From Pseudomonadota bacterium (GTDB lineage: Bacteria > SAR324 > XYD2-FULL-50-16 > JAHJRI01): a DNA stretch of 6,527 nt. The first letter of the stretch is position 1. Each line of letters begins with the position of its first letter. The notes beneath the pieces were generated by a model, which saw nothing but the letters and a program-made list of their open reading frames with translations, made no database searches and had not been told where the DNA came from. Position numbers and translations under genes: made by a program. The DNA lies in contig JAKSDL010000431.1 of assembly GCA_022360105.1 (NCBI GenBank), positions 1-6,527 of the forward strand, written 5' to 3'. Shown piece by piece: positions 1 to 5,090 of the stretch.

Positions 1-15
1 ATATAAGATATAAGT
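1..15. promoter_or_regulatory. Truncated copy of the locus operator at the left edge
   Basis: Bases 1-15 read ATAT-AAG-ATATAAGT. This equals the last four bases of the left arm, the 3-base centre and the right arm (7 of 8 matches) of the palindrome found at 353-371 and 1264-1282; the first four bases would lie outside the window. No + strand gene starts within 480 bases, so the site most likely serves a leftward gene beyond the edge. On the minus strand, TTGCTC (complement of 22-27) sits 17 bases before the position where TATAAG would fall if the arm is complete. That last point is an inference from unseen bases. Confidence 0.55.
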
Positions 16-33
16 CTTTTGAGCAACTATAAA

Positions 34-68
34 TTTTAGATTTCAGATTTTAGATCTAAGATTTTCTA
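34..68. repeat. Degenerate heptamer tandem repeat (TTTYAGA type)
   Basis: Five consecutive 7-base units can be read: TTTTAGA, TTTCAGA, TTTTAGA, TCTAAGA and TTTTCTA. The first three are nearly identical and the last two have drifted. The tract is non-coding and AT-rich. It resembles the short heptameric tandem repeats described in several bacterial groups (for example the STRR repeats of cyanobacteria). No function is implied. Confidence 0.6.
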
Positions 69-139
69 TTTTGGGAAAGCTTCGCTTTCGAATTCACATC
101 TCATATGGAATGGAAACGACTCGCATCACAATGCAAATT

Positions 140-234
140 GGTGGATCCGCTCCGCTTGATCCGCCCTACACCCTGCTTCATTTTCGATTAATTGGTGTAG
201 GTTGGGCCGGCGACACCTGCCCATCTTTTAATAT
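140..234. repeat. Two head-to-head GTAG-type REP palindromes (REPIN-like)
   Basis: The first palindrome (140-165) pairs GGTGGATC with GATCCGCC (one G-T wobble) around 10 bases and is followed by CCTACACC (165-172). The second begins with the exact inverted copy of that tag, GGTGTAGG (194-201), and then GTTGGGC (201-207), 11 bases, GCCCATC (219-225). GTAG next to the foot of a small imperfect palindrome is the known signature of REP elements spread by REP-associated tyrosine transposases (RAYTs). Bases 195-234 recur in inverted orientation at 6134-6173 with 34 of 40 identities. No transposase is in the window. The 61-codon reading frame over this stretch translates repeat DNA and is not called. 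Confidence 0.7.
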
Positions 235-253
235 TAAAGTGTTCACACTTTTT

Positions 254-288
254 TAGCTAAAAGCTGGTAGCTAAATGCTGACAGCTGT
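254..288. repeat. Heptamer tandem repeat (TAGCTAA/AAGCTGG type)
   Basis: Five 7-base units follow one another: TAGCTAA, AAGCTGG, TAGCTAA, ATGCTGA, CAGCTGT. They can also be read as an imperfect 14-base duplication plus a half unit. The tract lies between the REP pair and the regulator promoter, and similar heptamers occur at 6093-6113. Non-coding; function unknown. Confidence 0.55.
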
Positions 289-341
289 TATATCTAACAA
301 CTGATAACCGAAAATCGCATTTAACATTGACAGGAAAATGA

Positions 342-370
342 TTGATCGTTAGTCTTATATAAAATATAAG
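342..370 (+). promoter_or_regulatory. Candidate promoter of the GntR regulator gene
   Basis: TTGATC (342-347) and TATAAG (365-370) are spaced by 17 bases and fit a sigma-70-type -35/-10 pair (4/6 and 5/6 matches). The -10 box lies inside the right arm of the palindromic operator 353-371, so a bound repressor would block it, which suggests autoregulation. A perfect TTGACA also occurs at 327-332, but at 17-base spacing it has only TAGTCT as its -10. With the ATG at 494 the leader would be roughly 115 bases. Confidence 0.45.
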
Positions 371-371
371 A
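353..371. promoter_or_regulatory. Perfect 19-bp palindromic operator, regulator gene
   Basis: The arms TCTTATAT (353-360) and ATATAAGA (364-371) are exact reverse complements around AAA. A near-identical site lies before the kinase operon (1264-1282) and a truncated one at 1-15. Three copies at promoter-like positions around a GntR-family gene make this its probable binding site. The sequence lacks the GT...AC outer pairs often given for HutC-subfamily operators, so the match to this regulator rests on location and repetition rather than on a known consensus. Confidence 0.7.
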
Positions 372-493
372 TACCAGAGTAATGACTCGTCAATGTTTTG
401 GCATTATCTGCCTTGACCGTTCATTTAGGCAGGGTTAAGTTAGTTGTCTTGAAAACAGGCTGTTTTAACTTAATACAGAGAAATGAGAAGTTT

Positions 494-1219
494 ATGGGTG
501 CTTCTTCCGGCTTAAATTATCAACCGCTTTACAAACAGATTAAGTCGCTGATATTACAGCGTGTAATCGATGGGAACTGGGCTCCGGGTGAAGCGCTTCC
601 CAGTGAGCAGCAATTGGGAAAGGAATTCGGTGTCAGCCAGGGAACCATCCGCAAAGCATTGGATGAAATGACAGCCGAGAATATTTTCATTCGCAAGCAA
701 GGCAAAGGAACCTTTGTTTCCCAACATTCAGCAGCCAGATCACTCTTCCATTTCTTTTATGTGGTAAGCAATGACGGGAAACGCATCTTGCCGGACAGTA
801 AAGTGATTGGCCTGACGAGAGCCTCCGCTAATAAGCTGGAGCAGAGCCGGCTCAAACTGACGGCAAAAGACAAGGTAATACGAATTAAGCGAGTCCGGTT
901 TTTAAACGACAAACCCGTCATCGTTGAACATATTTCGCTGGCGGTGAAGGTATTTGGTGATTTCTTAAAAAAAGAGGAAATTCCCAACACGCTTTATGAG
1001 TTATATGAATCCCAATACGATGTTAAGGTACTGAAAGCCGTGGAACGACTGAAAGCTGTGAAGTTGAAAAAAGACGACGCCGCTTTGCTTGGAATGAAAG
1101 CCGGTGCACCTGTTTTGGAGATCGACAGATTAGCTACTGCCTTGGATACGCGGCCTGTAGAATGGCGTTTAAGCTTTGTAGACACCAGCGATTACTACTA
1201 TTTGTCTGAATTGACTTAA
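494..1219 (+). CDS. GntR-family transcriptional regulator, HutC/FarR type (UTRA domain)
   Basis: A 241-residue DNA-binding regulator, usual length for GntR/HutC proteins. The N-terminal winged helix-turn-helix (about residues 9-77) shows the hallmark blocks PLYKQIK, GNWAPGEALPSE, FGVSQGTIRKAL and RKQGKGTFV. A UTRA ligand-binding domain (about 85-236) follows, with VIRIKRVRF, PVIVEHISL, LKAVKL near residue 190, and GAPVLEIDRLA. UTRA domains in this subfamily bind small effectors, often sugar phosphates, and release the protein from DNA. The ATG at 494 is chosen because the family typically starts a few residues before the PLYxQ helix and GAGAAG (485-490) lies just upstream. The open frame extends back to a TTG at 398, but those 32 extra residues do not look like the family. 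It probably represses itself and the downstream catabolic operon through the palindromes at 353-371 and 1264-1282. The effector is unknown; a sulfosugar or its phosphate is an inference from the neighbours. Confidence 0.9.
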   Translation: MGASSGLNYQPLYKQIKSLILQRVIDGNWAPGEALPSEQQLGKEFGVSQGTIRKALDEMTAENIFIRKQGKGTFVSQHSAARSLFHFFYVVSNDGKRILPDSKVIGLTRASANKLEQSRLKLTAKDKVIRIKRVRFLNDKPVIVEHISLAVKVFGDFLKKEEIPNTLYELYESQYDVKVLKAVERLKAVKLKKDDAALLGMKAGAPVLEIDRLATALDTRPVEWRLSFVDTSDYYYLSELT

Positions 1220-1243
1220 TCGCAGAAAGCCGGAGATTTTAGA

Positions 1244-1272
1244 TTGAACTCTGTCATCATCACTCTTATATA
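1244..1272 (+). promoter_or_regulatory. Candidate promoter of the kinase-aldolase-isomerase operon
   Basis: TTGAAC (1244-1249) and TATATA (1267-1272) are spaced by 17 bases, a plausible sigma-70-type pair (4/6 and 4/6). The -10 box falls in the operator 1264-1282, as at the regulator promoter. Alternative -10 boxes (TATAAA at 1276-1281) exist in the same AT-rich palindrome, so the exact start is uncertain. The leader to the kinase ATG would be about 180 bases and includes the stem-loop at 1311-1378. Confidence 0.4.
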
Positions 1273-1282
1273 AGATATAAAA
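1264..1282. promoter_or_regulatory. Palindromic operator before the catabolic operon
   Basis: TCTTATAT (1264-1271), AAG, ATATAAAA (1275-1282): the same palindrome as at 353-371 with one arm mismatch and one change in the 3-base centre. It overlaps the candidate -10 box of the kinase operon. This ties the operon to the GntR regulator encoded just upstream. Confidence 0.7.
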
Positions 1283-1310
1283 TAGATCACAAAAAATTTT
1301 AGTTGGTCCA

Positions 1311-1378
1311 AACCCCGAAGGGAAATAGCCTTGTCGATGGTGCAACCATCGTTTGTTCTCTTCTCGCCCTTCGGGGTT
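1311..1378. other. Nested stem-loop element in the operon leader
   Basis: AACCCCGAAGGG (1311-1322) pairs perfectly with CCCTTCGGGGTT (1367-1378), a 12-bp GC-rich stem. It encloses a second perfect hairpin, CGATGGT (1335-1341), loop GCA, ACCATCG (1345-1351). No U-tract follows, so it is not a standard intrinsic terminator. It lies between operator/promoter and kinase start, so the operon transcript would carry it as 5' leader RNA. It may be a dispersed non-autonomous repeat rather than a regulatory element; similar 'CCCCGAAGGGG' repeats are familiar from environmental bacterial genomes, but this could not be checked here. Confidence 0.6.
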
Positions 1379-1390
1379 CAACAACTATTA

Positions 1391-1423
1391 ATCAGCAAAT
1401 GACAGGCGCTTTCTGCTGCTGAT
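1391..1423. other. Small hairpin upstream of the kinase start
   Basis: ATCAGCA (1391-1397) pairs with TGCTGAT (1417-1423) around a 19-base loop. It sits 40 bases upstream of the kinase ATG in the presumed leader, directly after the nested stem-loop. With only seven pairs and a large loop, it may be chance. Confidence 0.25.
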
Positions 1424-1462
1424 GGGATCGACCACATGAATAAGAATTAAAAAGAGAGTTTC

Positions 1463-2362
1463 ATGTCAAAAATCATCTGCTTGGGAATTGCAGTATTGGA
1501 TCAGATTTTCACACTACCCGATTTACCCGAAAAAGCCGGAAAATACTTTGCTCACGAGTTTCTGGAGGTTGGTGGTGGTCCTGCATCAACTGCGGCTGTG
1601 ACTGCAGCAAAACTTGGAGCAGATGTCGAGTTTTGGGGCAGGGTAGGTGATGACAATGTGGGAGATCGCATTGTTAAAGAACTGAATACTTATGGAGTGA
1701 ATACTCAATTCACCAGGCGAATCAAGGACACCCACTCTGCACTATCGGCAGTAATGGTAGATCAGCGTGGTGAAAGGCTGATTATTAACCGGGCCAATGC
1801 CGGACTGGACACTGATCCCTCCTGGTTACCTCTGGAAAGGATAGAGACTGGTGATGTTGTACTGGCTGATTCTCGCTGGATACAAGGTGCTGAACTCATT
1901 CTGAACCAGGCCTCTGAAAAAGGACTTATCTCTGTTTTGGATGCAGACAGCACACCGAATGACGATATTTCCTCATTGGTAGAGAAGGCCAGCCATGTGG
2001 CATTCTCCAAAAACGGGCTGAGGGAATATACCGGAGAAACAGATTTCGAAAGCTCTTTGTACAAGGCCAGCTCTGGACTAAACTCATGGGTATGTGCCAC
2101 AGACGGTGCCCGGGGGACCTTTTGGTTCGAAAACAATGAATTTAAGCAAATGCCCGCATTCAAGGTGAATGTTGTGGATACGCTGGGAGCCGGTGATGTT
2201 TTTCATGGAGCCCTTGCCTATTCCCTTTCACAAGAATTTGATATTGAGCAGGCTATCCGATTTTCCAATGCGGTGGCTGCCATAAAATGTACTAAACTAG
2301 GCGGCCGGGCAGGTATTCCCAGTCGCACTGAAGTAGATCACTTTTTAACAAAGAGGAAGTAA
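1463..2362 (+). CDS. PfkB-family sugar kinase, YihV-like (candidate 6-deoxy-6-sulfofructose kinase)
   Basis: A 299-residue ATP-dependent carbohydrate kinase of the PfkB/ribokinase family, cytosolic and of normal length. Visible: EVGGGPASTAAV (35-46, glycine-rich substrate loop), GRVGDDNVG (59-67), GERLIIN (103-109), LADSRW (134-139), and the PfkB C-terminal signature DTLGAGDVFHGALA (239-252) with D245 as expected catalytic base and GAGD as anion hole, then GGRAGIP (280-286). Compared from memory with E. coli YihV, the blocks line up almost without gaps, including N109 and R138, which I recall as sulfonate-contacting positions in the YihV structure. YihV phosphorylates sulfofructose at O1. Start: ATG with AGAGAG five to ten bases upstream. 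First gene of the operon; its stop overlaps the aldolase start. Alternative: kinase for another ketohexose or keto-deoxy sugar. PfkB membership is certain; substrate is inferred. Confidence 0.9.
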   Translation: MSKIICLGIAVLDQIFTLPDLPEKAGKYFAHEFLEVGGGPASTAAVTAAKLGADVEFWGRVGDDNVGDRIVKELNTYGVNTQFTRRIKDTHSALSAVMVDQRGERLIINRANAGLDTDPSWLPLERIETGDVVLADSRWIQGAELILNQASEKGLISVLDADSTPNDDISSLVEKASHVAFSKNGLREYTGETDFESSLYKASSGLNSWVCATDGARGTFWFENNEFKQMPAFKVNVVDTLGAGDVFHGALAYSLSQEFDIEQAIRFSNAVAAIKCTKLGGRAGIPSRTEVDHFLTKRK

Positions 2363-3396
2363 TGGAATTGTCAGCAGGTAAACTCTGGTGTTTTCGACGC
2401 CTGGCCGATAAGAACGGCCTATTCAAAATGACTGCGGTCGACCAGAGACCACCCATCATGAACCTGGTGAAAGAGAAGAAAGGGGTTGCGGAAGCTTCTT
2501 ATCAGGATGTTTCAGATGTAAAAGCGCTCCTGACCAAAACCCTGGCGCCAAGTTCCACAGCCATGCTTTTGGATCCCATCTGGGCTTATCCTAATGCCAT
2601 TCAGCATGTTGATCCTGCCCAGGGATTGTTGATAACCTTGGAAGAGCATGATTTCCTGGATACTGAAAAAGGTAGAATCTCCACCGAAATTGTTGACTGG
2701 AGCGTAGAAAAGATCAAACGAATCGGTGCGGATGGTGTAAAGTTTTTAGCCTGGTATCGACCTGATGCTGACCCAGCACTGTGCGACTATCAGCATAAAC
2801 TGGTGGAAAAAATAGGAAACGCCTGTAAAAAGCATGATATCTGCTTCCTGCTGGAAATGCTCGTTTACCCTTTGCCAGGCGACAGCGACCAAACAAAAGA
2901 ATACGTTGAGCATGCATCCAAACATCCGCAAAATGTCGTCGATTCTCTGAAAGCTTTTGCTGATCCTGCTTTTGGAGTGGATATATTCAAGCTGGAAAGT
3001 CCCGTACCAGGATCGACTGTTCCTGAGCCGGGATCACCGGGAGCAGCCGAATGCCAGGAGTGGTTCAACCAGTTGGATCAAATTAGTCAGGTACCATGGG
3101 TTATGCTAAGTGCCGGTGCGGATATGAAGACATTTAAAAACATCCTGACTTATGCTTACAACGCAGGAGCCAGCGGATACCTGGCTGGTAGAGCTATCTG
3201 GTGGCAGGCGGCACAATCTTTTCCTGATCTGGCAACAATGGAAAAAGAGTTGATGGAAAATGCAGTGCCTTATGCCGGAACCATCGGTAGCCTGACAGAT
3301 CAACAAGCCAAACCATGGCATCAACACAGGGCATTTGAGGCTGGGATTACTCCTCCTGGATTCGGTCCCAATTTTCCAAAGGAATATTCCGCATAA
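2362..3396 (+). CDS. Class I ketose-1-phosphate/bisphosphate aldolase, LacD/YihT family
   Basis: A 344-residue Schiff-base aldolase of the tagatose-1,6-bisphosphate aldolase (LacD) / sulfofructose-1-phosphate aldolase (YihT) family. It would cleave a phosphorylated ketose to dihydroxyacetone phosphate and an aldehyde (sulfolactaldehyde if the sulfosugar hypothesis holds). Markers on a TIM-barrel fold: TAVDQR (24-29), DGVKFLAWYRPD (124-135), FLLEML (162-167), VDIFKLESP (206-214) with K210 as expected Schiff-base lysine, WVMLSAG (246-252) and ASGYLAGRAIW (270-280), whose loops normally hold phosphate. It is longer than E. coli YihT (about 290) and nearer LacD (about 325), with an extra C-terminal stretch (about 305-344, rich in Pro/Gly/His) that I do not recognise. 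The ATG shares one base with the kinase stop (TAATG) and AGAGGA precedes it by four bases, implying translational coupling. Family is firm; substrate is inferred. Confidence 0.88.
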   Translation: MELSAGKLWCFRRLADKNGLFKMTAVDQRPPIMNLVKEKKGVAEASYQDVSDVKALLTKTLAPSSTAMLLDPIWAYPNAIQHVDPAQGLLITLEEHDFLDTEKGRISTEIVDWSVEKIKRIGADGVKFLAWYRPDADPALCDYQHKLVEKIGNACKKHDICFLLEMLVYPLPGDSDQTKEYVEHASKHPQNVVDSLKAFADPAFGVDIFKLESPVPGSTVPEPGSPGAAECQEWFNQLDQISQVPWVMLSAGADMKTFKNILTYAYNAGASGYLAGRAIWWQAAQSFPDLATMEKELMENAVPYAGTIGSLTDQQAKPWHQHRAFEAGITPPGFGPNFPKEYSA

Positions 3397-3422
3397 AAAA
3401 ACTCAACTGAACAGGTAAGTAT

Positions 3423-4769
3423 ATGGAATCCAGAAGTCCAAAAATTGGTGTGGTGGCTTTGGCAAGAACCACTTTCGATATTCCCTTTGCCGAAGAAATG
3501 GCCAGCAAAGCTTGGAAGACCTTGCAAAGTTTGAATCTGGAAACGATCGGTGATAAAGAGTTGCTTTGCGATGGAGACGCCGTAAAAAAGGCGATCGAGC
3601 TGCTGGGTCAGCAAAAACCGGACGCCTTGTTGATCATCCAGGTAACATTCACCGATGCCGTGATGACTGTTGAATTAGCAAAAGCATTGGGTATTCCTGC
3701 TTTGATCTGGTCGTTTCCTGAATCCAGGGAAGGTGGCAGGTTGAGATTGAATTCCCTTTGCGGATCAAATCTCGCGGCTCACGCCTTGGGTAAGGCCGGC
3801 ATCAGCTTTGACTATCTCCATAGACAACCTGATAGCCAAGAGGCATTGCAGAAAATCGAAAGCTTTGCCAGGGCTGCCATGACAGTCAACAGGCTTTCCG
3901 AAGCAACATTGCTTGTAATTGGAGATCATCCCGATGGATTTGATACCTGCGAATATGACGCAGCTGAATTAAAGCAGTGGTGCGGCGTTGATGTTCAAAA
4001 AACCGATCTGATGGATTTTCTGGGAAAGGTTTCAATTGCGCCTGATCAGGCAGCAGAAGAAATTCATGCCAAAGTGGATAAAGAAGTGGTGAATCTGGCT
4101 GAGATGGAAAAAGAACCTTTAATGAAAAGCTTTAAGGTGTATCACTCCCTCAAGCAGGTCGCTGCTGAGAAAGAGGTGGACGGACTTGCAGTTCGCTGTT
4201 GGCCGGAGTTTTTTACCGAACTTGGTTGTGCGGCTTGTGGCCCTATGTCCATGATGAATGAAGATGGAATTCCCTCTGCCTGTGAAGCTGATCTATTCGG
4301 TTCGTTAACCTCACTGATGCTTCAAACCTTGGGTAATTCCGCCGTTTTTCTTTCCGACCTGGTAGACATTAATATAGAAGATGACACGGGCGTGTTCTGG
4401 CATTGCGGTCTGGCTCCTCTCTCCATGGCTGATCCCGACAAAGAAGTTCGCGCCCAAATCCACACCAATCGCAAAAAGCCTTTTTTGTATGAGTTCACCT
4501 TGAAACCCGGTCGGGTGACTTTTGTGCGGATCAGTCAATCACAGAATCAAAAAAAGATGATTGTGGGAACTGGTGAAATGATTTCAGCTCCCATGGCTTT
4601 CACTGGGACTTCCGGAGTTATTCGCTTCGATATCCCTGCTCAAAAGGTTTTGGATTTCATCATGAAGGAAAAGCTGGAGCATCATTTCTCCCTGATTTAT
4701 GGGAATTTTAAAATGGAGCTTCAGCAAATAGCCAGTTTATTGGATATTCCATATGTTGAAGTGGCCTGA
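3423..4769 (+). CDS. FucI/AraA-fold sugar ketol-isomerase (candidate sulfoquinovose isomerase)
   Basis: A 448-residue protein of the L-fucose/L-arabinose isomerase superfamily, which interconverts aldoses and ketoses using a divalent metal, usually Mn2+. The N-terminal half is Rossmann-like (IGVVALARTTFDIPFAEE, 8-25; PDALLIIQVTFTD, 66-78). The catalytic half shows WPEFF with E262, the typical NEDGIPSACEADLFG (279-293) with E288 and D290, FWHCG with H327, and EHHFSLIYGN (419-428) with H420/H421; these fit the family's metal ligands and base. It is shorter than FucI (about 590) and AraA (about 500), like many uncharacterised family members. Third gene in the operon, 26 bases after the aldolase, with AGG seven bases before the ATG. 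Known sulfoglycolytic isomerases of this superfamily occur, as I recall, in the Bacillota transaldolase pathway (SqvD/SftI), which supports a sulfoquinovose-to-sulfofructose role here. Other aldoses remain possible. Confidence 0.85.
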   Translation: MESRSPKIGVVALARTTFDIPFAEEMASKAWKTLQSLNLETIGDKELLCDGDAVKKAIELLGQQKPDALLIIQVTFTDAVMTVELAKALGIPALIWSFPESREGGRLRLNSLCGSNLAAHALGKAGISFDYLHRQPDSQEALQKIESFARAAMTVNRLSEATLLVIGDHPDGFDTCEYDAAELKQWCGVDVQKTDLMDFLGKVSIAPDQAAEEIHAKVDKEVVNLAEMEKEPLMKSFKVYHSLKQVAAEKEVDGLAVRCWPEFFTELGCAACGPMSMMNEDGIPSACEADLFGSLTSLMLQTLGNSAVFLSDLVDINIEDDTGVFWHCGLAPLSMADPDKEVRAQIHTNRKKPFLYEFTLKPGRVTFVRISQSQNQKKMIVGTGEMISAPMAFTGTSGVIRFDIPAQKVLDFIMKEKLEHHFSLIYGNFKMELQQIASLLDIPYVEVA

Positions 4770-4809
4770 TATCTTCAACAATCTCCTCCTTTTGCGATAT
4801 CCAATAAAT

Positions 4810-4836
4810 AGATGGGCAAACCTTGTTTGCCCATCT
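4810..4836 (+). terminator. Strong hairpin after the isomerase gene (candidate operon 3' end, REP-like)
   Basis: AGATGGGCAAAC (4810-4821) pairs perfectly with GTTTGCCCATCT (4825-4836) around a three-base loop: a 12-bp stem 40 bases after the isomerase stop. No U-run follows, so intrinsic termination is uncertain; 3'-end protection is equally possible. Its core GATGGGC-N11-GCCCATC is the same 25-base plan as the REP palindromes at 201-225, 4913-4937 and 6143-6167, though it lacks the GTAG tag, so it may be a REP copy reused as mRNA end. Confidence 0.5.
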
Positions 4837-4899
4837 GCTCTTCACCTCCAAATTAGCCATTCACAGTTATCAATTGAGTATTGATTATTCAAATCAATC

Positions 4900-4987
4900 T
4901 TGTAGGTTCTAGGATGGGTTGCTCGGTTTTACCCATCAACCCGAACCTTGTTTGAATTGATGAGTAACGCAATTACCCACCCTACAA
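4900..4987. repeat. REPIN-like pair of inverted GTAG palindromes
   Basis: The outer ends TTGTAGG (4900-4906) and CCTACAA (4981-4987) are exact inverted repeats. Inside the left end is GATGGGT (4913-4919), 11 bases, ACCCATC (4931-4937), a perfect 7-bp stem. Inside the right end is GATGAGTAA (4959-4967) against TTACCCACC (4973-4981), nine positions with two A-C mismatches. Two REP palindromes in inverted orientation with GTAG tags outermost is the REPIN arrangement. At 140-234 the tags instead face each other. The element fills much of the 321-base gap between isomerase and oxidoreductase. Confidence 0.65.
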
Positions 4988-5000
4988 AAATAACAATTGG

Positions 5001-5030
5001 TTGCTCGAAATTCGTCTGATCACCTATAAT
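5001..5030 (+). promoter_or_regulatory. Candidate promoter of the oxidoreductase gene
   Basis: TTGCTC (5001-5006) and a perfect TATAAT (5025-5030) are 18 bases apart, giving a start near 5037 and a leader of about 55 bases. No copy of the TCTTATAT palindrome is visible here, so this gene is probably not under direct control of the GntR regulator through that site and may be transcribed separately from the upstream operon. Confidence 0.5.
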
Positions 5031-5090
5031 ACTTCCGATATCCAGTTACATCACACTTTATTCGTCTGCAACAATCACTTAGGAGATACC

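Noticed and set aside
71..256. 61-codon + strand open frame
   Set aside because: It translates two REP palindromes and their tags, has no ribosome binding site and no family features.
1169..1384. 71-codon minus-strand open frame over the operon leader
   Set aside because: It runs through the nested stem-loop, the operator and the end of the regulator gene in reverse; codons reflect the palindromes rather than a protein.
1436..1450. Tiny ORF (Met-Asn-Lys-Asn) just before the kinase
   Set aside because: Four codons in AT-rich leader without a clear ribosome binding site; too short to support a leader peptide claim.
4775..4990. CRISPR array
   Set aside because: The repeated palindromes differ in spacing and orientation and lack uniform repeats and spacers; they fit REP elements.
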